64,000 nt of DNA from NCBI GenBank assembly GCA_958295925.1, contig CATQHL010000001.1:216676-280675 (forward strand), given 5' to 3'. How positions within the stretch are numbered: the first letter of the stretch is position 1; every line of letters begins with the position of its first letter. Shown in pieces: positions 36,211 to 45,773 of the stretch. Position numbers and translations under genes: made by a program. Origin of the DNA: an uncultured Acidimicrobiales bacterium. Its GTDB lineage: Bacteria; Actinomycetota; Acidimicrobiia; Acidimicrobiales; CATQHL01. Under the pieces are notes generated by a model that saw only the letters and a program-made list of their open reading frames with translations, was not told where the DNA came from and did not search any database.

Positions 36211-37446
36211 TTAAGCGGCACATGCGAACTTACACACACCGCTTGACTCGTACTCACCGAACTCCGCATCTAGAGAGCTCTCCTCCAGATTACTGCGCTC
36301 ATCTTCGGAGTCGCTGCGAGAGTAGCCGAGCAGCTGTACGACCTCAGGGATTGCTAGCCCCGCAAAAGCGGCCGCTGTCGGCACCGACATCAATCCTTCA
36401 AGAACCGCGACTCTGAGCATCCGCAGAAAAGACCTCGGAAACCTCCTGATTTGCCAACGTGAAGCGTCCTGTCTGATCTCATCAGGATCAATGGGATACC
36501 CGAGGGAGTGTGCCAGCGCAACCGAACCCACATTCCTGTGTCGCCCGAAGGTCTCAGCGGTGATGAAATTCAGCCGACTGAGGCGCACAAGGGCCATCGC
36601 CCACGAGACCCTGAAATATCGTTGAACATGGATAACGTCAGCAGCGTCCTCAATTCGGGGCGGCATACCCCACTCCTCCATGAAACGGCGAACCCCTTCC
36701 CTGGGCATCAGAAACTCACCAGCAAACTCGTCGGCGAACCCCTCCTTCGATCCGCCACTTTGCGAAACGACCACACGTTCCTCGTCACTGTGAAAAAGGG
36801 CGTGGCCGATTTCGTGGGCGATCGTAAACCGACGGCGGCCTGGCGTAGTGTCAAGGTTGACGAGGATTGCGAAACCCACCTTGGGGTGGTTGAGAAAAGC
36901 CCCTGACGGAGACTTGCCCAAGTCGGCCCCGAGAGGGGCGTGGTAGAGCGTTATGCCCAGCGGCTTGCATATTGCCTCGACTTCAGGAATCGGCCCGACC
37001 CCTACACGGAGGTGAGATCGGACTTCCTCCGCCTTCCGGCTGATGTCGCCCTTCCCGCTGAACTCAGTCCGATGCACAAACGGGCTCTGCCTCCAGCCAT
37101 GCAGCGGGAGCGAAAGCATCTCCGCCAGTTCAGCGTGACGGTCTAAAAAGCGCACGAACTCGTGGATTCCTGGCGCTGACCCCGGGTCGACGCCGCCATT
37201 GCTCCGCATCATCAACCCGGCAAGCTCGGATCTGGCTGGCGTCGGCTCGCGGCCAGCGAGCAAATCCGCCAATTGAACCCTGTACAGACGGGCAAGCCCG
37301 CTGAGTTGGCGGTCGTTGGGAGTCCGGCTTCCCGCCTCCCAATAGGAGATCATCGAACGGCTGACCCCTAGGGCCGCTCCGACCTCATCCTGCGAATAGT
37401 GGGCTTCTTGGCGAGCCCGCGCCAGTGCTGTTTGAAGATTTCCCAT
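36211..37446 (-). CDS. XRE-family regulator fused to ImmA/IrrE metallopeptidase
   Basis: 411 residues from the ATG at 37446. Residues 4-60 are a XRE helix-turn-helix (YSQDEVGAALGVSRSMISYW). The zinc-protease motif TIAHEIGHALFH lies near residue 207, with a downstream FADEFAGEFLMP that supplies the third ligand. Such proteins repress phage-like or defence genes and are relieved by proteolysis or stress. It sits between methylase copies 3 and 2 in the same direction, and its own promoter region holds nested dyads, so autoregulation and control of the downstream copies 2, 1 and DUF499 are plausible. An upstream in-frame start at 37524 would read through the operator and is unlikely. Confidence 0.9.
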   Translation of the reverse strand: MGNLQTALARARQEAHYSQDEVGAALGVSRSMISYWEAGSRTPNDRQLSGLARLYRVQLADLLAGREPTPARSELAGLMMRSNGGVDPGSAPGIHEFVRFLDRHAELAEMLSLPLHGWRQSPFVHRTEFSGKGDISRKAEEVRSHLRVGVGPIPEVEAICKPLGITLYHAPLGADLGKSPSGAFLNHPKVGFAILVNLDTTPGRRRFTIAHEIGHALFHSDEERVVVSQSGGSKEGFADEFAGEFLMPREGVRRFMEEWGMPPRIEDAADVIHVQRYFRVSWAMALVRLSRLNFITAETFGRHRNVGSVALAHSLGYPIDPDEIRQDASRWQIRRFPRSFLRMLRVAVLEGLMSVPTAAAFAGLAIPEVVQLLGYSRSDSEDERSNLEESSLDAEFGEYESSGVCKFACAA

Positions 37447-37466
37447 CTCAGATTCCTGTTTTCTTT

Positions 37467-37512
37467 GTTGCGATAGATTGATAATCTTATCAAAAACAGT
37501 AACTATCGCAAC
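37467..37512. promoter_or_regulatory. Nested dyad operator upstream of XRE-ImmA gene
   Basis: An outer perfect inverted repeat GTTGCGATAG (37467-37476) / CTATCGCAAC (37503-37512) encloses a second perfect palindrome TTGATAA-TC-TTATCAA (37478-37493). A third imperfect half-site (GGCAATAG) lies near 37519-37528. The block is 21 bp upstream of the XRE start and AT-rich, as expected for a repressor-controlled promoter. Confidence 0.72.
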
Positions 37513-37620
37513 ACATTTTGGCAATAGTTTTGAATCTTTGAAATCGTCGACTCAACTCTGCCGAATGCTCAACCAGGCCTCACGATTGGGCATCTGGCAG
37601 CACAATTGGATCGTTTCCTG

Positions 37621-37672
37621 GAACTCGTTCTAAGAGTTCGTCCTAATCGTCCGTCGTTGGACAGGATTAGGA
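37621..37672. terminator. Two hairpins at the 3' end of methylase copy 3
   Basis: TCCTAATC-GTCC (37641-37652) pairs with GGAC-AG-GATTAGGA (37659-37672), a 12-bp stem with a 2-nt bulge and 6-nt loop that contains the stop codon of copy 3. A second hairpin is GAACTC (37621-37626) / GAGTTC (37634-37639). There is no clear T-run. It could end the upstream transcript before the XRE promoter. Confidence 0.55.
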
Positions 37673-40435
37673 CAGGCCGAAGGTAGTCGGCAGATCACCT
37701 TCCGGCCGCATTGCCAGCAGCGCAGGCCACGCCAGTATGAGGTTGTTGCAGACGCGAGCCTCCTCGGTCCGCAGCTTTTCGATGGAGATTTTAGTGAGGA
37801 GGTAGGCGAGCTGTCGGACGCTGTCCTGTCTGGCACGGTCGCCGACTTCGCCAAGGCGCGCCAGCAGACTTGCGGCCATCGACTTCGACCGCTCCATCCT
37901 TGCGACGAGGTGCTGGAGGGCCGTCCAGGCTGTCAACCTGGGGCCGCCAGCCAGATCCCAGCTCACGTCAAGCTCGGAGCGTCTCAAGAGACGGAACTCA
38001 CCACCCGACGACTCCCCCACGCCTGCCCGTACTACCACGTCGACTGCGGTGTTCTTAGCCAGGGCGATGGAATCCGCGTCGCCGAGCGGGCCGGGCTCGA
38101 AGCCGTGCTGCGCGTACCAGGCAAGCGCAAAGCGGGATTCGGCATCGAACTCGGACTCCTCCCCATTGTGAAAATCGTTTAGCACCTCGTCGATGATGGC
38201 CAGGGCGTCGCTCACCGACATCGAAGAACCGTCCTCCTCCAACACCTTGGCGTAACGAGAGAACACCTTTATGCCTTGCCCGATGATGGACTGAGGCAAG
38301 TCAACAGGGGCGATGTTACAGGACTGCATGAGCTTGATTGCAGACGGGAGTTCGCATCGTAGCGCTGCGATGAACTCGCTTCGGATGGCTGGTGGGGCGG
38401 ACTTCGGGCGAGGGCGACAGGCCAAGACGACTGTAAATGCGAAGCACTTTGGATAGATGAAGTAGTGCGTGGGCATTGAGTGATATGTGCGTAGCGGCCA
38501 AACGGCGGTGACCTGCAAGCCGGCAGCTAAGACCGATTGTATGAAGGCGGCCCAACTCGTGGAGCCCACCTTATACGCGTAGTAGATGGTGGATGGAAAA
38601 TCGTCCTTCAGCTTGGTAGACAGTTCTTGCAGGAAATCGGATATTTCGGATTCGAACTGTTCATTCGCCTCTTGCTTTGACTTCTTCAAGAAGGGTGTTG
38701 AGATCATCTCATCGGCTTTAGGGGTAAGGGGAGTCGCGCACTCCTCCGGCCAGATGTCGGCGAGATTGCGACGTAACCACACATAAAAATAATCGGAAAT
38801 ATCCGCATAACTAATCTTGTCGTAATAGGGGAGGTCCGTTGAAGTCATCACATCGGATGACTCACGCACTCTTGCGCGGGCGTCCATTTGACGGACATCT
38901 GCGCAGCCAGTAACTGGAAGGTGGGAAATGGCCCTGCACACTTGGTTCAACACTGAAATCCAACTGCCCAACGAGGATGAAAACGGGTTGGCTTCAGCGT
39001 ATCTCCAAAGTATCGCTATGACTTGACTCCGGAATACGCCTCCAACTGTCTCTTTACCAGCATTCCACCCGCTAAATCTTGAGTTGAATTCTGTGCACCT
39101 GTCGATTGCTAAAGCCAGGTATGTCACGACCGCGTCCGCGTAAGCAATCGCGCCTGTCCCCCCGTTTCGCAAGCCCACCCCATCATCCGGATAACCGGCA
39201 GCTGCAGCGTCCTTGCACACCTTTACCAGTACCTCAAGCAACAGATTGGAAAAAGTTGTCAGAGCCAGTAGTTGCCGGCCTCTGTACATCTGCCACCACT
39301 CCTCGTACCCATTGGCCTGAACAGCGATACCCTCGACCTTGCCTAAAGGTGGCAGCCTGCCTGCGGGTTTCCATCCAACCTCAGCGAACTCTGCCGCCCT
39401 TGCGTCGGACTCAAGATCGACTGCTTGAGGTTCGCAATAACGACGACCGCTCCCCTCCTCTGCAACAACAGCCAACAGGTGCAAACCCACGCGTCCTGCC
39501 CGCCCCTCGGCCCGGATGTAGTCCCTCGGAATTTCCGCGCCGGTGGCTAAGCAAATCCCATATCCCCTTTGCATGGTGCCCTCGAGAATCGGCCAGCCTC
39601 CTTCCCGCACCCGGTAGGAAAAGGCTTGGGCCTCTTTGTCTATGACCGGCTCAACCCACACATTGTGCCTGCTGCCTCTGTTGCGTTTGCGAAGAATCCA
39701 CGACACCACCAGCGGCACGTGCCCGTTCCACGACGGATCGGGGGATTTCACTGTCCGAGCCCAAATCCACGCAACCGGAGTCAACCTCTCCCCGTTGGGG
39801 CCGACGGCGTCGGGGTAGAGGTGGCCGATCCTGCGCTCGGCCTCATCCCGCATCCATTTGCCGTACGCCTTGACATCGGCAGCCAAGCCATCGGCCCCGC
39901 TCCAGGTGTTGCGGTCAAAGCGCGCCTCTGTATGCACTGGCGGGCAACCGGTGAAACGCTGCGGTATCTCCATCATCGCCCTGTTAATGAGCACCGCAAC
40001 CGGATTCAAGTCGCTGGCCAACGCCTTGAGGCCTAGTCGCCGAGCCTCCAAAGGGATGGAACCACCGCCAGCGAACGGATCAAGAACAGTTGGCAACTCA
40101 CCCTCAACACAACGTTCGACCTCCGCTTTAGCCTCAGCAAGCACATCAGGGTTGCTGCTGTTCTCCCACTTAACCAACCGTTCCAGGATTCCGAACAGAC
40201 GCTCACGCTCAGCGGCTTGCTCTACCTCTGTCGGAAACCTGTCCGGGTGCGCAGATGGGTCGTCCACCAGCGAGGACCAAAGCACCGCCCGGCACGCGGC
40301 CAGCGGTTTACGTGCCCACCAAATATGCAGCGTCGACGGGTGCCCGTGGCGAATCGACATCTCCCGCGCCGACGCCTTGTTGATCGCATCCAGCGGCAGC
40401 GCCACCTCAATCAGCTTCGGCTTGTGCATAGGCAT
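37667..40435 (-). CDS. DUF1156 methylase paralogue, copy 3 - variant catalytic motif DLPY
   Basis: 922 residues, starting MPMHKPKLIEVALPLDAIN. The SAM loop is intact (LDPFAGGGSIPLEARRLG), but motif IV reads STDLPYYDK instead of STDPPYYDN. The segment that follows in other copies (KATETTEDG..RSTGWDTF) is shortened to KVGSTSWAAF, and the ALASS block before VLACRPR is replaced. KsgA/Erm enzymes use an N-L/I-P-Y motif, so activity cannot be excluded, but target or chemistry has probably changed. The C-terminal shared domain is kept. It is closest to copy 4. Confidence 0.88.
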   Translation of the reverse strand: MPMHKPKLIEVALPLDAINKASAREMSIRHGHPSTLHIWWARKPLAACRAVLWSSLVDDPSAHPDRFPTEVEQAAERERLFGILERLVKWENSSNPDVLAEAKAEVERCVEGELPTVLDPFAGGGSIPLEARRLGLKALASDLNPVAVLINRAMMEIPQRFTGCPPVHTEARFDRNTWSGADGLAADVKAYGKWMRDEAERRIGHLYPDAVGPNGERLTPVAWIWARTVKSPDPSWNGHVPLVVSWILRKRNRGSRHNVWVEPVIDKEAQAFSYRVREGGWPILEGTMQRGYGICLATGAEIPRDYIRAEGRAGRVGLHLLAVVAEEGSGRRYCEPQAVDLESDARAAEFAEVGWKPAGRLPPLGKVEGIAVQANGYEEWWQMYRGRQLLALTTFSNLLLEVLVKVCKDAAAAGYPDDGVGLRNGGTGAIAYADAVVTYLALAIDRCTEFNSRFSGWNAGKETVGGVFRSQVIAILWRYAEANPFSSSLGSWISVLNQVCRAISHLPVTGCADVRQMDARARVRESSDVMTSTDLPYYDKISYADISDYFYVWLRRNLADIWPEECATPLTPKADEMISTPFLKKSKQEANEQFESEISDFLQELSTKLKDDFPSTIYYAYKVGSTSWAAFIQSVLAAGLQVTAVWPLRTYHSMPTHYFIYPKCFAFTVVLACRPRPKSAPPAIRSEFIAALRCELPSAIKLMQSCNIAPVDLPQSIIGQGIKVFSRYAKVLEEDGSSMSVSDALAIIDEVLNDFHNGEESEFDAESRFALAWYAQHGFEPGPLGDADSIALAKNTAVDVVVRAGVGESSGGEFRLLRRSELDVSWDLAGGPRLTAWTALQHLVARMERSKSMAASLLARLGEVGDRARQDSVRQLAYLLTKISIEKLRTEEARVCNNLILAWPALLAMRPEGDLPTTFGLS

Positions 40436-40527
40436 CTAGTCCCTCAGCGCGATGATGTAACCCATCGCTCCTGCCTGTCATCTTAACCCGCGGAATTCTG
40501 ATACCTAATCAGCGCCGGAGTTGGCAC

Positions 40528-40585
40528 GGGGCTACGCTGAGTCGCTCCAAACGAGCCACATGGGGTAGCGCAGATTGCTGCTAGC
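40528..40585 (-). repeat. Array spacer element, after methylase copy 4 (divergent)
   Basis: Divergent member of the spacer family between copies 4 and 3. It keeps GCGCAGATTGCTGCTAGCAG, including the CTGCTAGCAG palindrome, but the left half has drifted. Confidence 0.65.
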
Positions 40586-43469
40586 AGTGTTCAGGCAACT
40601 CCGGATGTTCTCCCTTGTGCCGCTTTGCCTTCAGAACAGGCAACGCCAATATGAGGTCGTTGTAACCGTGAGCCTCCTCTTCCCGCTGATTGTCGCTGGC
40701 GGTTTTTTGGAGGAGGTAGGCGAGATGTCGGACGCTGTCCTGTTGGGCGCGGTCGCCGACTTCGCCAAGGCGCGCCAGCAGACTTGCGGCCATCAACTCC
40801 GACCGCTCCAGCCGAGCTGCGAGGTGATGGAGCGCCTTCCAGGCTGTCAACCTGGAATCGCCAGCCGGATCCCATATCACGTCAAGCTCGGAGCGTCTCA
40901 ACAGGCGGAACATTCCGCCCGACGACTCCCCCACGCCAGCCCGTACCACAGCGTCGACTGCGGTGTTCTTTGCCCGGGCGATGGAGTCCGCGTCGCCGAA
41001 CGGGCCGGGCTCGAAGCCATGCTGCGCGTACCAGGCAAGCGCAAAGCGGGATTCGGCGTCGAGTTCGGACTCCCCCCCACAGAGCACGTCGTCTAACACC
41101 TCGTTGATGATGGTCAAGGCGTCGCTCACCGGCATCGTCGAGCCGTCCTCCTCCACCACCTTGGCGTAGCGGGAGTACACCTTTAGGCCTGGCCCGATGG
41201 CGGACTGAGGCAAGTCCACAGGGGCGATGTTGCTGGACTGCAGAAGCTTGATCGCCGACGGGAGTTCGCTTCGAAGAGCGGCGATGAACTCGCTACGGGA
41301 GACGAGCGAAGCCGACTTCGGGCGAGGGCGACAGGCCAAGACAACTAAAGTTGCGAAGCTCTTTGGAAAGCCGAAGAAGGGCGAGGGAAATGAGTGATAT
41401 GAGCGCATCGGCCAGACGGCGGTGACCTGCAGGCCGGCATCTACGACCGATTGTATGAAGGCGTCCCAACTCGTGGTGCCCACCCTGCACGTGTAGTAGA
41501 TGGTGGATGGAAAATCACCGTTCTGCTTGGCAGACATTACCTGCAAGAACTCTGATATTTTCGATTCGAACTGTTCTTCCGCTGCGATCTTTGACCCCTC
41601 TACGGTGGGTGTTGCGATCATCTCATCGGCTTTAGGGGTAAGGGGAGTGGCGCACTCATCCGGCCAGATGCCGGCGAGATTGTGACGCAACCACACATAG
41701 AAATAATCGGACATATCCGCATAGCAAACTTTGTCGTAATAGGGGAGGTCCGTTGAAATCATCGCATCAGACGACTCACGCACTCTTGCACGAGCGTCCT
41801 TTTGGCAAACAACAGCGCGGTCATTAACAGGAAGAAGGGAGACGGCTTTGCACACATTATTCAGCATTGAAATCCAGCTGCGCGACGAGGATGAAAACGG
41901 GTTGGCTTCGGCGTACCTCCAAATCATCCCTACAACTTGTTTCTTGAATACGCCTCCAACCATCTCTCTAGCAGCATCCCACAAGCAAAAAGTTGAGTTG
42001 TGTTCTGCGCACTTGTTGAGCGCGAAAGCCAGGTAGGTCACGACCGCGTCCGCATAGGCAATTGCGCCAGTCCCCCCGTTTTGCAAGCCCACTCCATCAT
42101 TCGAGAAACCGGCGGCGTCAGCGTCCTTGCACACCTTTACTAGTACCTCAAGCAACAGATTGGAGAAGGTTGTAAGAGCCAGGAGTTGCCGGCCGCTGTG
42201 CATCTGCCACCACTCCTCGTACCCACAAGCCTGAACCCTGAAACCCGTGAACTTGCCCAAAGGTGACAGCCTGCCGGTGGGTTTCCATCCAACCTCAGCA
42301 AACTCTGCCGCCCTTGCGGCGGACTCAAGATCGACTGCTCGAGGATGGCAATAACGACGACCTCCCCTTCCCTCTGCAACGACAGCCATAAGGTCCATAC
42401 CCATGCGTCCTGCCCGCCCCTCGGCCTGGATGTAGTCCATCGGGATATTCGTCCCGGTGGCTACGCAAATCCCCTTTCCCTTTTTTACAGTGCGCTTGAT
42501 CATCGGCCAGCCTCTTTCCCGCAACTGGTAGGAAACGGCTTGGTCTTCTCTGTCTATGACCGGCTCAACCCACACCCTGGATTTGCTGGCCCTGGTGCGA
42601 AGAACCCACGACTCCACCAGTGGCACGTGCCCGTTCCACGACGGGTCGGGGGATTTCACCGTCCGAGTCCAAATCCACGCAACCGGAGTCAACCTCTCCC
42701 CTTTGGGGCCGACAGCGTCCGGGTAGAGGTGGCCGATCCTGCGCTCGGCCTCATCCCGCATCCATTTGCCGTACGCCTTGACATCGGCAGCCAAGCCTTC
42801 GGCCCTGCTCCAGGTGTTGCGGCCACAGCGCGCCTCTGTATGAACTGGTGGGCAATCGGTGAAGCTCTGTGGTATCTCCAGCATCGCCCTGTTTATGAGC
42901 ACCGCAACCGGATTCAAGTCGCTGGCCAGCGACTTGAGCCCTAGTCGCTGAGCCTCCAACGGGATGGAACCACCGCCCGCGAACGGATCCAAAACAGCAG
43001 GCAACTCACCCTCAACATAACGTTCAATCTCCGCTTTAGCCTCAGCAAGCACATCAGGGTTGTTGCTGTTCTCCCACACCACCAACCGCTCCAGGATTCT
43101 GAACAGGCGCTCACGCTCAGCGGCTTGCTCCACCTCTGTCGGAAACTTGTCGGGGTGCGCCGACGGATCGTCCACCAGCGAGGCCCAAAGCACAGCCCGG
43201 CACATCGCCAGCGGGCGACGAGACCACCACCGATGCAGCGTCCGCGGGTGCTCGTGGAAGGTCGACGGTTGCTCGTGGAGGGTGGACAGGCGCTCGTGGC
43301 GAGTCGACAGGTCCTCGTGGAGGGTCGACGGTTGCTCGTGGAGGGTCGCCAGGTGCTCGTGGCGAGTGGACAGGCGCTCGTGGCGAGTCGCCTTCTCCTG
43401 CGCAGATGCCGTCTTGATCGCATCCAGCGGCAGCGCCACCTCAATCAGTTTCGGCTTGTGCATAGGCAT
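40581..43469 (-). CDS. DUF1156 methylase paralogue, copy 4 - DLPY and heptad expansion
   Basis: 962 residues. It shares the DLPY motif (STDLPYYDK, about residue 572) and the shortened following segment with copy 3, so the change predates their split. Its N-terminal DUF1156 block is interrupted by seven extra heptads (residues 28-76) of TRHERLS/TLHEQPS type, apparently built by repeating the GHPSTLH core of the normal block. The SAM loop DPFAGGGSIPLEAQ is intact. Such an insert within a conserved block, with an altered motif IV, suggests it no longer works as an ordinary methylase; a decoy or regulatory subunit is possible. Confidence 0.87.
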   Translation of the reverse strand: MPMHKPKLIEVALPLDAIKTASAQEKATRHERLSTRHEHLATLHEQPSTLHEDLSTRHERLSTLHEQPSTFHEHPRTLHRWWSRRPLAMCRAVLWASLVDDPSAHPDKFPTEVEQAAERERLFRILERLVVWENSNNPDVLAEAKAEIERYVEGELPAVLDPFAGGGSIPLEAQRLGLKSLASDLNPVAVLINRAMLEIPQSFTDCPPVHTEARCGRNTWSRAEGLAADVKAYGKWMRDEAERRIGHLYPDAVGPKGERLTPVAWIWTRTVKSPDPSWNGHVPLVESWVLRTRASKSRVWVEPVIDREDQAVSYQLRERGWPMIKRTVKKGKGICVATGTNIPMDYIQAEGRAGRMGMDLMAVVAEGRGGRRYCHPRAVDLESAARAAEFAEVGWKPTGRLSPLGKFTGFRVQACGYEEWWQMHSGRQLLALTTFSNLLLEVLVKVCKDADAAGFSNDGVGLQNGGTGAIAYADAVVTYLAFALNKCAEHNSTFCLWDAAREMVGGVFKKQVVGMIWRYAEANPFSSSSRSWISMLNNVCKAVSLLPVNDRAVVCQKDARARVRESSDAMISTDLPYYDKVCYADMSDYFYVWLRHNLAGIWPDECATPLTPKADEMIATPTVEGSKIAAEEQFESKISEFLQVMSAKQNGDFPSTIYYTCRVGTTSWDAFIQSVVDAGLQVTAVWPMRSYHSFPSPFFGFPKSFATLVVLACRPRPKSASLVSRSEFIAALRSELPSAIKLLQSSNIAPVDLPQSAIGPGLKVYSRYAKVVEEDGSTMPVSDALTIINEVLDDVLCGGESELDAESRFALAWYAQHGFEPGPFGDADSIARAKNTAVDAVVRAGVGESSGGMFRLLRRSELDVIWDPAGDSRLTAWKALHHLAARLERSELMAASLLARLGEVGDRAQQDSVRHLAYLLQKTASDNQREEEAHGYNDLILALPVLKAKRHKGEHPELPEHC
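43242..43388 (-). repeat. 21-bp coding repeat, seven units, in methylase copy 4
   Basis: Seven 21-bp units encode heptads such as TRHERLS, TLHEQPS and TFHEHPR. The units alternate between two or three variants on the plus strand. All other copies have a single GHPSTLH here. Confidence 0.88.
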
Positions 43470-43608
43470 CTAGTCCTCGGGGTGATGCTGCATTCCATCA
43501 CTCCTACGTATTACCTTAGCCCGCGGAACCCTGATACCTAATCAGCACCGGAGCCGACACGGGAGTTGGCATAACTCCCACCGAGCAGCCTGGGATCAGA
43601 GTTGGCGC

Positions 43609-43667
43609 GGGACTCCGCTGCATTCACTCCCGCCGAGCAGCCTGGGATCGCCCAGTTTGCTGCTAGC
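43609..43667 (-). repeat. Array spacer element, after methylase copy 5
   Basis: Spacer-family member between copies 5 and 4. A partial second copy lies immediately beside it (about 43563-43599), sharing CCGAGCAGCCTGGGATC, so the spacer itself has been duplicated. Confidence 0.7.
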
Positions 43668-43694
43668 TGTGTTTCAGAGCCTGCTACGAAACTT

Positions 43695-45773
43695 CTATGT
43701 TTCCTCGAATTTGGCCGCAAGTTGTTCGCCATAATGCCATTTTGCCTTTAGCACAGTCCACGCCGATATGAGGCCGTTGTAGACGAACGCTTCCTCGACC
43801 CACTCCTTGTCGCTGGCGATCTTGTGGAGGAGGTACGCCAACTCACGGGCGCTGTCGCGGACTTCGACAAGGCGCTCCAGGAGCGCTGCCGCCCGACTCT
43901 CCGACTCCTGCAGCCTCTTCACCAAGTGCTGGAGGGCCGTCCAGGCGACCACCCGAGAATCGCTGGGCGGATCCCATTTCGGGTCAAGTTCAGAACGCTT
44001 TAAGATACGAAACTTCCCTTCCGAGGACTCCCCAATACCGGCTTCGATCACGCTTTTTATAGCGGTGTTTCTTGCTCGGGCGATGGAGTCGGCGTCGCCA
44101 AACGGACCGGGTTCAAAGCCGTACTGCGAGTACCAGGTGTGAGCGAAGCGGGTTTCCTCGTCGAGGTCGGAATCCTCCCCGTGGAGGATTTTGTCGAGGG
44201 TTTCGTTGATGATCGTTAAAGCGTCGCTCACAGGCATTGAAGAACCGTCCGCCTCAACAACCTTGGCGTAACCGGAGAACACCTTGATGCCGGGGCCAAT
44301 GCTGGACTGAGGCAAGTCAACAGGCGCAATGGTGCCGGATTGCAGATGTTCGATCGTCTTCCGCAATTCGCTGAGAAGAGCAGCAACGAACTCGCTGCGG
44401 GAGGCCGGCGCAGACGACCTCGGTCGAGGACGGCAAGCCAGGACAATTGAAGACGCTAGGGCGTTGGCGTTTAGGGCGTTGGGTCGGGTGGCGAGTTCAG
44501 TCCGTAGTGGCCAAGTAGCGGTGACTTGGAATCCTGCGTCCACGACTGCTTGGAGGAAAGTATCCCACCCCGTTGAACGCATCTTGCCATCTTCAGTTGT
44601 CTCTGTGGCCTTGTACGCGTAGTAGATGGTGGCCGGAACTTTCGAGCTTTGTTTGACAGATAACTCCTGCATGAACTTTGCAATACCGGATTCAAAATGC
44701 TCTTCCGCCTTCTTCTTTGACGCTGAACGGTGAGTGTTGGCGATCATCTCATCGGCTTTAGGAGTGAGGAGAGTCGCGCACTCCTCCGGCCAGATATCGG
44801 CCAAGTTCCGACGCAACCACACATAGAAAAAATCGGAAATATCCGCGTAACAGATATTGTCGTAATAGGGAGGGTCGGTTGAGATCGTCGCATCTGACGA
44901 CTCACGCACCCTGGCTCGGGCGTCTTTTTGGCGGACATCGGCGCAGCCATCAGCAGGAAGATGGGAGATGGCCTTGAACACCCAACTCAACATTGAATTC
45001 CAACTGCCGGATGAAGAAGAAAACGGGTTCACCTCGGCATAGTCCCAGTTCATCGCAATGGCCTGACGCGCAAATGTATTTCTAACTTTTTCTCCGGAAC
45101 GATGCCAAGTGCAGATGCTTGAGCAGTAGTCGGCACACTTATCCACCACGAATCCCAAGTAAGTAACGACCGCATCCGCGTAGGCAGATGCACCCTTTCC
45201 GCCATCTCGAAGACGAACTCCGTCATCCGCTAGCCCCGCCGCCATGGCGTCCTCAATTACCTGCTTCCGAACTTCGACCAGCAAATCGGAGAACGTGGTC
45301 AACGCCGTGACTTGACGGTCGGTGAACAAGTCGGCGAATGTTCTGAGCCCGTAGAGAGGAACACTATCCCCTGCCTTACCCGACAATTCCTGATTTAGAA
45401 AATCGGCTCGACTCACCGTAACCCCAAGCAGTCCTCCAACTTCCCGATGCCTCTTCCCCAGCGAAAGGTCAGATTCCATCCGAAAGCCCGTCTCAAGTTG
45501 TTCTGGTTCTACTCCGCACACTCCTGCCGACGACGGCGAATAATAGAGCCTGCCCCCACCCCCTTCGGCCACGACCGCAAGCAAATCCGCCCCCATGCGC
45601 CCTGCCTGTCCCTCCGCCCGGATGTAGTCCACCGGAATCGCAGCGCCGGTGGCTATGCAAGTCCCGTTGCCTCGAACTACTGTGCACTCTTGCTTCCAAG
45701 GCTCGTAAACGCCCCCCCCCCCCCCGCGGATTCGTAACGACCTTGTAACTGATTGTCTGAGAGGCGGCGTCAA
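43695..45773 (-). CDS. DUF1156 methylase copy 5, C-terminal part (out of frame with N-terminal part)
   Basis: This frame carries the second three quarters of copy 5: VVRGNGTCIATGAAIPVDYI, the central region, motif IV STDPPYYDN, and the complete shared C-terminal domain. Real homology begins just after the 14-G tract at 45712-45725; the first 20 or so residues of the open frame are not conserved. Joined to the part at 45493-46623 by loss of one G (or gain of two) it would make a normal methylase of about 970 residues. I therefore read it as a phase-off gene rather than an independent one. Confidence 0.82.
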   Translation of the reverse strand: MTPPLRQSVTRSLRIRGGGGGVYEPWKQECTVVRGNGTCIATGAAIPVDYIRAEGQAGRMGADLLAVVAEGGGGRLYYSPSSAGVCGVEPEQLETGFRMESDLSLGKRHREVGGLLGVTVSRADFLNQELSGKAGDSVPLYGLRTFADLFTDRQVTALTTFSDLLVEVRKQVIEDAMAAGLADDGVRLRDGGKGASAYADAVVTYLGFVVDKCADYCSSICTWHRSGEKVRNTFARQAIAMNWDYAEVNPFSSSSGSWNSMLSWVFKAISHLPADGCADVRQKDARARVRESSDATISTDPPYYDNICYADISDFFYVWLRRNLADIWPEECATLLTPKADEMIANTHRSASKKKAEEHFESGIAKFMQELSVKQSSKVPATIYYAYKATETTEDGKMRSTGWDTFLQAVVDAGFQVTATWPLRTELATRPNALNANALASSIVLACRPRPRSSAPASRSEFVAALLSELRKTIEHLQSGTIAPVDLPQSSIGPGIKVFSGYAKVVEADGSSMPVSDALTIINETLDKILHGEDSDLDEETRFAHTWYSQYGFEPGPFGDADSIARARNTAIKSVIEAGIGESSEGKFRILKRSELDPKWDPPSDSRVVAWTALQHLVKRLQESESRAAALLERLVEVRDSARELAYLLHKIASDKEWVEEAFVYNGLISAWTVLKAKWHYGEQLAAKFEET

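Noticed and set aside
43242-43388. CRISPR-like array
   Set aside because: The 21-bp units are contiguous, have no unique spacers and encode in-frame heptads of a methylase.
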